NCBI GenBank assembly: GCA_002403995.1
Contig: DHIV01000090.1
Span: forward strand, 2,594 to 38,263
Reading direction: 5' to 3'
Origin: Gallionella sp. UBA4737
GTDB taxonomy: Bacteria > Pseudomonadota > Gammaproteobacteria > Burkholderiales > Gallionellaceae
DNA: 35,670 nt
Shown here: one piece after another, positions 16,165 to 22,485 of the stretch
Position numbering within the stretch: position 1 is the first letter of the stretch
Layout of the letters: each line of letters starts with the position of its first letter
Position numbers and translations under genes: made by a program
The notes under the pieces: model-generated
What the model was told of the DNA's origin: nothing
Seen by the model: the letters and a program-made list of their open reading frames with translations, nothing else
The model's database searches: none

Positions 16165-18942
16165 TCAATGTGCCTCATCCCAATTCTTTCCCTCGCCCAA
16201 TTCCACCAGCAGCGGCACTTGCAGTTCGGCGACACCGCACATCAGCCTGGGCAACATTTCCTTGACCAGGTGCAGTTCCGCCTGCGGCACTTCCAGCACC
16301 AGTTCGTCATGCACCTGCATGATCAATCGGCTTTGTAATTTTTCGGATTCCAGCCAGCGTTGCACTGCAATCATCGCGAGCTTGATCAGGTCTGCCGCGG
16401 TGCCTTGCATCGGTGCGTTGATCGCGGCGCGCTCCGCGCCCTGGCGGCGCTGGCCGTTGCTGCTGTTGATCTCCGGCAACCACAGGCGGCGGCCGAACAC
16501 GGTCTCGACATAGCCCTGTTGTCTGGCTTGTTCGCGGGTGCTGTCCATGTAGTTCTTAACACCCGGGTAACGTGTGAAGTAGCGCTCGATGTAGGCGGTT
16601 GCCGCACTGCGCTCGACTCCGAGCTGCTTGGCCAGGCCGAATGCGGACATGCCGTAGATCAGGCCGAAGTTGATGACCTTGGCATAGCGGCGTTGTTCGC
16701 TGGTCACTTCTTCGCGCGTAGTCATGAAAATTTCTGCGGCGGTGGCGCGATGGATGTCCTCATTGTTGGCGAATGCCTTGAGCAAGCCTGCATCGCCGGA
16801 CAAGTGCGCCATGATGCGCAATTCGATCTGCGAGTAATCCGCCGACACGATGCGGCTGCCGGGCGGAGCGATAAAGGCTTCGCGGATGCGGCGGCCTTCC
16901 GCGCTGCGTATCGGGATGTTCTGCAGGTTGGGATCGCTTGAAGCCAGCCGCCCGGTCACCGCGACCGCCTGCGAATAACTGGTGTGCACGCGCCCTGTTT
17001 CTCTATCCACCATCAGCGGCAGCTTGTCGGTGTAGGTGGATTTGAGTTTCGCCATGCCGCGATATTCCAGCAGGATTTTCGGCAGCGGGTAATCGAGCGC
17101 CAGTTCCTGCAACACTTCTTCGTCGGTGGAAGGCGTGCCGCTCGGGGTCTTCTTCACCACCGGCAGGCCGAGTTTGTCGAACAGGATCTCCTGTATCTGC
17201 TTGGGTGAATTCAGGTTGAACGGCTGTCCGGCAGCCTCATGCGCCCTGGCTTCCAGCGCGATCAGTTTTTCGCCCAGCTCGCGGCTCTGGATATTCAGCA
17301 GCGCGCAATCGAGCAGCACGCCGTTGCGTTCCATCGTGTAGAGCACGTGCATGCTCGGCATCTCGATGTCGCGGTACACATGCAGCAGACCGCTCTGCGC
17401 CTCGATCTGCGGCGACAGGTTCAAATGCAATTGCAGCGTGATGTCGGCATCCTCGGCGGCATAGTGCGTCGCGGTGGCGATATCCACCTGGTCGAAGCAG
17501 ATCTGTTTCGCCCCTTTGCCCGCCACTTCGGCGAAGCTGATGGTTTTGACATGGAGGTGGCGCAACGCCAGGTTATCCATGTCGTGCGGCTTGTGGCTTT
17601 CCAGCACGTAGGATTGCAGCAGCGTGTCGTCATGTATGCCCGCCAGCGCGATGCCGTGATTGGCGAAGATATGCGTGTCGTATTTGAGGTTCTGTCCGAG
17701 CTTTTTGTGCTTGTGACTTTCCAGCCAGTGCTTGAGTCTGGCCAGCACATGCGCGCGTCCGAGTTGATCCGGCGCGCCGGGATAGACATGCGCCAGCGGC
17801 AGATAGGCGGCCTGGTGCGGCGTGATCGCGAACGACATGCCGACCAGTTGCGCGTTCATCATGTCCAGCCCGGTGGTTTCGGTATCCACGCAGACCAGGT
17901 CGGCGGCGAGGATTTTTTCCAGCCACGCGTCCAGCTGCGCTTCGGTCAATATCGCTTCGTAATGAGCGCTGTCGGTGCGGGTGGGCGGGTCACCGGACAA
18001 ATCCTGCTGAGCGCCAACATGCCCTTTCCCTTGCAGGGAGAGGGCAGACTCCGTGCGTGCCCTACCCGCTCCCTCACCCTGCGAAGGTGAGGGAGTAGCA
18101 AGCTCGCGCAGCCAGGATTTAAATTCGAACCTCTCATACAAACTGCGCAGTTGCTCCTTGTCTGCCGGCAGCGGGATCAGTTCGCCATAAGGCTGCGGCA
18201 GTGCCACATCACACTTCACCGTGATCAAGCGGCGCGCCTGCGGCAGCCAGTCCAGCGCCTTGCGCAGATTCTCGCCGACCACACCGCCGATCTCGCCGGC
18301 GTGCTGCACCAGGTTGTCCAGCGTGCCGTACTGGGCAAGCCATTTCACGGCAGTCTTGGGGCCGACCTTCTCCACCCCCGGCACGTTGTCCACCGGGTCG
18401 CCTACCAGCGTCAGGTAATCGACGATGCGCTCCGGCGGCACGCCGAATTTGGCATTCACGCCCGCGATATCCAGTATCTCGTTGCTCATCGTGTTGATCA
18501 GCGTCACGCGCTCGTTCACCAGTTGCGCGAGGTCCTTGTCGCCGGTGGCGATCACGCAGCGTATGCCGTCCTGCGCCTGTTGCGCCAGCGTGCCGATCAC
18601 ATCGTCCGCCTCCACACCGCCCAGCATCAGGATGTTCCAGCCGGACGCGGCGATGGCCTGATGCAGCGGCTCTATCTGCTGCGCGAGGTCGGCTGGCATG
18701 GCGGGGCGATGCGCCTTGTATGCCGGATACAAATCATCGCGGAAGGTTTTACCTTTTGCGTCGAATACGCACGCGCTATAATCAGCCGGGTAATCCTTGC
18801 TCAGGCGGCGCAGCATGTTGAGCACGCCGTAGATCGCGCCGGTGGGTTCGCCGTGGCGATTGCGCAGATCGGGCATGGCATGGAATGCGCGATACAGGAA
18901 CGACGAGCCGTCAACCAGCAGCAATGTTTTATCTGAATTCAC
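16165..18942 (-). CDS. polA: DNA polymerase I
   Basis: PolA fills repair gaps and removes RNA primers. At 925 residues it is complete. The 5'-3' exonuclease domain (about 1-275) shows LLLVDGSSFLYRAFHA, GVEADDVIG and TGDKDLAQLV. The 3'-5' proofreading domain (about 325-520) keeps D353-T-E355, GQNLKYDTHI and HYAAEDADITLQ, so the DEDDy site appears intact. The polymerase domain shows SADYSQIELRIMAH, RRYAKVINFGLIYGMSAFG and QVHDELVLEV (D879). The linker between the exonuclease domains (about residues 280-316) is coded by a palindromic repeat block, annotated separately. The start is GTG 18940-18942 with only a weak ribosome-binding site. It is divergent from the LOG-family gene (49 bases) and leads into the exonuclease-RecQ-UvrD gene. 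Confidence 0.97.
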   Translation of the reverse strand: MNSDKTLLLVDGSSFLYRAFHAMPDLRNRHGEPTGAIYGVLNMLRRLSKDYPADYSACVFDAKGKTFRDDLYPAYKAHRPAMPADLAQQIEPLHQAIAASGWNILMLGGVEADDVIGTLAQQAQDGIRCVIATGDKDLAQLVNERVTLINTMSNEILDIAGVNAKFGVPPERIVDYLTLVGDPVDNVPGVEKVGPKTAVKWLAQYGTLDNLVQHAGEIGGVVGENLRKALDWLPQARRLITVKCDVALPQPYGELIPLPADKEQLRSLYERFEFKSWLRELATPSPSQGEGAGRARTESALSLQGKGHVGAQQDLSGDPPTRTDSAHYEAILTEAQLDAWLEKILAADLVCVDTETTGLDMMNAQLVGMSFAITPHQAAYLPLAHVYPGAPDQLGRAHVLARLKHWLESHKHKKLGQNLKYDTHIFANHGIALAGIHDDTLLQSYVLESHKPHDMDNLALRHLHVKTISFAEVAGKGAKQICFDQVDIATATHYAAEDADITLQLHLNLSPQIEAQSGLLHVYRDIEMPSMHVLYTMERNGVLLDCALLNIQSRELGEKLIALEARAHEAAGQPFNLNSPKQIQEILFDKLGLPVVKKTPSGTPSTDEEVLQELALDYPLPKILLEYRGMAKLKSTYTDKLPLMVDRETGRVHTSYSQAVAVTGRLASSDPNLQNIPIRSAEGRRIREAFIAPPGSRIVSADYSQIELRIMAHLSGDAGLLKAFANNEDIHRATAAEIFMTTREEVTSEQRRYAKVINFGLIYGMSAFGLAKQLGVERSAATAYIERYFTRYPGVKNYMDSTREQARQQGYVETVFGRRLWLPEINSSNGQRRQGAERAAINAPMQGTAADLIKLAMIAVQRWLESEKLQSRLIMQVHDELVLEVPQAELHLVKEMLPRLMCGVAELQVPLLVELGEGKNWDEAH
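18020..18095. repeat. palindromic repeat block inside polA
   Basis: Two hairpins lie side by side within the coding frame. The first is 18020-18046: 12-bp arms with one mismatch and a 3-base loop (TGCCCTTTCCCT on the left arm). The second is 18069-18095: a perfect 10-bp stem (CTCCCTCACC) with a 7-base loop. This CTCCCTCACC...GGTGAGGGAG style is that of intergenic repeats common in proteobacteria. It is translated as a Ser/Gly/Arg-rich insert (SPSQGEGAGRARTES) in the linker between the two exonuclease domains, where disorder would be tolerated. Confidence 0.75.
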
Positions 18943-18991
18943 TTTTGCTTACTTTCATTTGTTCTTTGATTTATTGTCCTGGAGAAACAGC

Positions 18992-19708
18992 ATGATCATC
19001 CCGTCCAAACTGCCCAAATCCGTGATACCGGAGGCGTGGAATTCCAAAGAAGCCTGGCGCGTGTTCGGTATTATGTCAGAGTTTGTTTCTGCCACCGACC
19101 GGCTTAACCAGATCCATCCCGCCGTGAGCATCTTCGGCAGCGCGCGCACCCAGTCCGGCCAGCCCTATTACCAGCTCACCGAACAGATCGCACGCCTGCT
19201 TTCCGATGCCGGATTTTCGGTCATTTCCGGCGGCGGCCCCGGCATCATGGAGGCGGCCAACAAGGGCGCGTTTTACGGCAAATCGCCCAGCGTCGGGCTG
19301 AATATCCAGCTGCCGCACGAGCAGGTCGGCAATCCCTACCAGAACATCAGCCAGACCTTCCAGCATTTTTTCGCGCGCAAAGTGATGTTCGTGAAATTCG
19401 CCAGCGCTTACGTTGTGATGCCGGGCGGCTTCGGCACGCTGGACGAACTGATGGAAGCCCTGACGCTGGTGCAAACCGGCAAGACTCGCCGCATCCCGAT
19501 CATTTTGGTGGGAAAGCAATTCTGGGGCGGGATGCTGGACTGGTTCCGTACCTCGCTGCTGGATGAAAAAGTCATCAGCCCGGAAGACATGAATCTGATC
19601 CAGCTCATCGACCGACCCGAAGATGTGGTCAGCGCGATTTTCAAACACTACGAGACACGCGGCTTCGAACCAACCGAAGCGGAACGCGAGAAACAGCTTT
19701 ATTTGTAA
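18992..19708 (+). CDS. LOG-family protein (TIGR00730)
   Basis: The 238-residue protein has both signature motifs of the LOG family: GGGPGIMEAANKGA and PGGFGTLDELMEAL. Characterised members are nucleotide 5'-monophosphate phosphoribohydrolases, acting on cytokinin ribotides or purine/pyrimidine nucleotides; they were formerly misnamed lysine decarboxylases. ATG 18992 is chosen because GGAG lies about 7 bases upstream and the conserved sequence begins soon after. The frame is open 50 codons further upstream into the polA start, which is not credible. It is divergent from polA and first in a plus-strand run. The substrate here is unknown. Confidence 0.9.
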   Translation: MIIPSKLPKSVIPEAWNSKEAWRVFGIMSEFVSATDRLNQIHPAVSIFGSARTQSGQPYYQLTEQIARLLSDAGFSVISGGGPGIMEAANKGAFYGKSPSVGLNIQLPHEQVGNPYQNISQTFQHFFARKVMFVKFASAYVVMPGGFGTLDELMEALTLVQTGKTRRIPIILVGKQFWGGMLDWFRTSLLDEKVISPEDMNLIQLIDRPEDVVSAIFKHYETRGFEPTEAEREKQLYL

Positions 19709-19749
19709 TGACCCACGGGTCTATGATGTTCTTTTTTGCGAGGTGAAAA

Positions 19750-20076
19750 ATGGGAGAGATTCCGAAAATGCCAGACACGGACGAAGAGGGCTACCTGATC
19801 GAACCTCTGGACTGGAACGAAGAGGTGGCCAGGCAGCTTGCGCTTCAGGAAAATATCCAGCTCACCGAAGACCACTGGGATGCGATCCGTTTCATGCGCG
19901 AGTACTATGCGGATCATCAGATCGCGCCTGATGTCCGCCATGTGACGAAGCATCTCTCGAAACGCCTGGGTCCCGACTCGCGCAACGCAGTGTTCGAACT
20001 GTTCCCCTACGGTTATGTGAAACAGGCCTGCAAGATCGCCGGCATGAAACGCCCGCGCGGCTGGAGCACCGGCTGA
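19750..20076 (+). CDS. DsrC/TusE-like sulfur-relay protein lacking the C-terminal Cys
   Basis: The 108-residue protein matches the DsrC/TusE fold: DEEGYLIEPLDWNEEVA, LTEDHWDAIRFMREYY and LSKRLGPDSRNAVFELFPYG. In DsrC the flexible C-terminal arm holds two Cys: CysB in a QAC-IAG context and CysA as the penultimate residue. Here the arm reads QACKIAGMKRPRGWSTG: the CysB-like position is kept, and the CysA position is replaced by WSTG. It therefore cannot form the DsrC intramolecular trisulfide and probably is neither canonical DsrC nor TusE. GAGGTG lies 5 bases before the ATG. No dsr or tus genes are in the window. The function is unknown; a regulatory role is possible. Confidence 0.88.
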   Translation: MGEIPKMPDTDEEGYLIEPLDWNEEVARQLALQENIQLTEDHWDAIRFMREYYADHQIAPDVRHVTKHLSKRLGPDSRNAVFELFPYGYVKQACKIAGMKRPRGWSTG

Positions 20077-20157
20077 GAGGGCGCTATGCAGCAACTCGCG
20101 CAGATTCGCGGCGCATCGGCTAAAATACGCCCATTCCAATTTCCCCATTCAAAATTC

Positions 20158-20499
20158 ATGGCGACCACCCCGATGCGCTTTTCACTCATGTTGCTGCTGA
20201 GCGGTTTTTCTCTTTGCGCATTTGCCGCAAAACCGGTCCCCGACAATCGCGAGCCGCTGCCTCCCCCCCCTGCGATGGATAGTTCTTCGGACAATGAGCC
20301 GGAAGTGACGATCACCAAAGAGACCGGGCAAACTGTCGAGGAATATCGCGCGGGCGGAAAGCTGTACATGATCAAGATCATTCCCAAGGTGGGCAAACCC
20401 TATTACCTGGTGGACGACAGGGGCGACGGCAAATTCTCGCGCCAGGAAAGCCTGGATTCCGGTGTGCGCCCGCCGCGCTGGATCATCCATAAGTTCTGA
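20158..20499 (+). CDS. DUF2782 small secreted protein
   Basis: The 113-residue product starts with a Sec signal peptide (MRFSLMLLLSGFSLCAFA, cleavage near AFA-AKP). It then has a proline-rich stretch and a compact domain (VEEYRAGGKLYMIKIIPKVGKPYYLVDD...WIIHKF) typical of DUF2782. The function is unknown. ATG 20158 is used; ATG 20173, which begins the signal peptide directly, is equally possible, and neither has a clear ribosome-binding site. Its stop is 3 bases before thrB; the DUF2782-thrB pairing near polA is a common betaproteobacterial arrangement. Confidence 0.8.
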   Translation: MATTPMRFSLMLLLSGFSLCAFAAKPVPDNREPLPPPPAMDSSSDNEPEVTITKETGQTVEEYRAGGKLYMIKIIPKVGKPYYLVDDRGDGKFSRQESLDSGVRPPRWIIHKF

Positions 20500-20502
20500 A
20501 GC

Positions 20503-21444
20503 ATGGCGGTTTTTACCAGCGTCTCCGAGGCGGAACTCACTGCCTGGCTGGGCGATTATTCGCTGGGTCAATTGCTGGAGTTGCAGGGCATCGCATCCGG
20601 TATCGAAAACACCAACTATTTCGTCACCACCAGCAATGGCCGTTTCGTGCTCACGCTGTTCGAGATACTCAGCGCCGGCGAATTGCCGTTCTACCTGAAT
20701 CTGATGGCGCATCTGGCACGCCACGGCATCCCCTGCCCCAATCCGGTGGCGAACCGCGCCAACCAGTTCTTGGGCACGCTGAAAGGCAAGCCCGCCTGCA
20801 TCGTCAGCCGCTTGAACGGCAAGTCCACCATCGCGCCGAGCAGTACGCAGTGTGCCGCCATCGGCGCGATGCTCGGACAGATGCACATCGCCGGACAAAG
20901 TTTCTCGCAGATCATGCCCAACCCGCGCGGCGCGGCATGGCGCGCGGCAGCGGCTTTGCAGGTACAACCATTTCTGGATGCGCAGCAGGCGGCATTGCTG
21001 GCGAGCGAAATCGCGCTGCAGGCACAACAGGATTGGGCCTCGTTGCCGCAGGGCGTGATCCACGCCGACCTGTTCCGCGACAATGTGTTGCTGGAAGATA
21101 ATCGCGTCAGCGGCCTGATCGATTTTTATTTCGCCTGCAGCGATGCGTTGCTCTATGATGCGGCAATCACTGTGAACGATTGGTGCACGCATGCCGACGG
21201 CACGCTGGATGCGGCCAAGACACAAGCATTTTTGCGCGCTTATCATGCGGTGCGCCCGCTGATGGAAAGCGAACGCAGCGCATGGCCGCTGCTGTTGCGC
21301 GCCGCCGCGCTGCGCTTCTGGCTGTCGCGCCTGTTCGACAAGTATCTGCCGCGCGACGGCGAGTTGATACATGCGCATGACCCGCGACGCTTCGAACTCA
21401 TTTTGAAATACCACATCGCATCAAAGCCAGCCGTTTGGCTGTAA
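20503..21444 (+). CDS. thrB: homoserine kinase, aminoglycoside-phosphotransferase fold
   Basis: This enzyme phosphorylates homoserine in threonine synthesis. The 313 residues belong to the APH/choline-kinase-like homoserine kinases found in beta- and gammaproteobacteria, not the GHMP-fold E. coli type. The catalytic loop is VIHADLFRDN (D189, N194) and the metal-binding motif is LIDFYFAC (D207). The N-terminal IENTNYFVTTSNGRFVLTLFE matches the nucleotide-binding lobe. It starts 3 bases after the DUF2782 stop and its TAA overlaps the ribosome-binding site of the next gene, so the run is probably one operon. Confidence 0.93.
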   Translation: MAVFTSVSEAELTAWLGDYSLGQLLELQGIASGIENTNYFVTTSNGRFVLTLFEILSAGELPFYLNLMAHLARHGIPCPNPVANRANQFLGTLKGKPACIVSRLNGKSTIAPSSTQCAAIGAMLGQMHIAGQSFSQIMPNPRGAAWRAAAALQVQPFLDAQQAALLASEIALQAQQDWASLPQGVIHADLFRDNVLLEDNRVSGLIDFYFACSDALLYDAAITVNDWCTHADGTLDAAKTQAFLRAYHAVRPLMESERSAWPLLLRAAALRFWLSRLFDKYLPRDGELIHAHDPRRFELILKYHIASKPAVWL

Positions 21445-21454
21445 AGGAGAAATG

Positions 21455-22483
21455 ATGGACCCGCAACGCTTAAAAGCCAGACAAGGCTGGGAATGGATCA
21501 AACAAGGCTATGCGCTGTTTATCAAAGCGCCGCTATTATGGATCGTATTGCTGTTCATCTGCATGATCGCAGCGGTGGCAATATCCAGCGTGCCCATTGT
21601 TGGCGAGCCCTTGGTAAGCCTGCTGACCCCGGCGATACTGGTTGGCCTGATGGTCGGCTGCCGCGCGCTTAGCCAAGGCGAGGAACTGGAACTGGCACAC
21701 TTGTTCAGCGGCTTCAAACAACATACCTCGCAACTGGTTACCCTGGGCGGCATCTCGCTGGTAACGCAATTCCTGATTCTCGGACTGATGATGGTGGCAG
21801 GCGGCGCCACACTGGTCGGTATTTTGATAAGCGGCCAACCGCAGACCGATCCCAATGTGATGATGCAAGCTCTCGCGGGGGCGAGCTTTGCGGTATTGCT
21901 TGGCATCGTGCTGTTCAGTCTGCTGATGATGGCAATGCAGTTTGCGCCGATGCTGGTGTACTTCCGCAACGTCCCGCCGTTGCAGGCTATGAGGCTCAGC
22001 TTGCGCGCCTTTCTCCACAATGTCGGCCCGATGCTGGTGTACGGCATGACGTTCCTGTTTTTGGCGGTACTTGCCAGCCTCCCGATGTTTCTCGGCTGGG
22101 TGGTGTTGTTGCCGCTCGTATTCACTTCGCTGTATGCCAGCTACAGCGACATTTTCCCGCCGGTAAAAGAAGCCGGCAGTGCGCACTCAAAAGCAGATGA
22201 ACCATCAGAACCAGATCTCGGACCATTCACTCAATTCGCTGACATGGACGAAAAAGGAGATGGTACTGAATGGCACAGCATACTTGGTGTTCATCCAAAT
22301 TCGTCGATTGAAGAAATTCGTAACGCATATAAATCCCTCATGAGTCAGTATCATCCAGACAAAGTTGCAACGCTGGGCGAAGAATTGAGGGTACTAGCGG
22401 AGAAAAAAGCTAAAGAGATAAATGCTGCATACGATGAAGCAATACGCCTACGCGGCGAAGAATCGAACAAAAATTCAACTTAA
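21455..22483 (+). CDS. BPSS1780-like membrane protein fused to a J-domain
   Basis: Residues of about 1-235 resemble the BPSS1780 family of betaproteobacterial membrane proteins, with about six hydrophobic helices (for example LLWIVLLFICMIAAVAIS, LVTQFLILGLMMVAGG, GWVVLLPLVFTSLYASY). Residues of about 268-335 form a DnaJ J-domain (EWHSILGVHPNSSIEEIRNAYKSLM) with the Hsp70-stimulating HPD at 300-302. An acidic linker joins them. The J-domain stretch is visibly poorer in GC than the membrane part (25 of 60 bases are G/C at 22261-22320), suggesting a later fusion. ATG 21455 is preferred over ATG 21452 because AAGGAG sits about 5 bases upstream. The stop is only 2 bases from the convergent uvrD stop. 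A membrane co-chaperone role is inferred. Confidence 0.75.
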   Translation: MDPQRLKARQGWEWIKQGYALFIKAPLLWIVLLFICMIAAVAISSVPIVGEPLVSLLTPAILVGLMVGCRALSQGEELELAHLFSGFKQHTSQLVTLGGISLVTQFLILGLMMVAGGATLVGILISGQPQTDPNVMMQALAGASFAVLLGIVLFSLLMMAMQFAPMLVYFRNVPPLQAMRLSLRAFLHNVGPMLVYGMTFLFLAVLASLPMFLGWVVLLPLVFTSLYASYSDIFPPVKEAGSAHSKADEPSEPDLGPFTQFADMDEKGDGTEWHSILGVHPNSSIEEIRNAYKSLMSQYHPDKVATLGEELRVLAEKKAKEINAAYDEAIRLRGEESNKNST

Positions 22484-22485
22484 AT

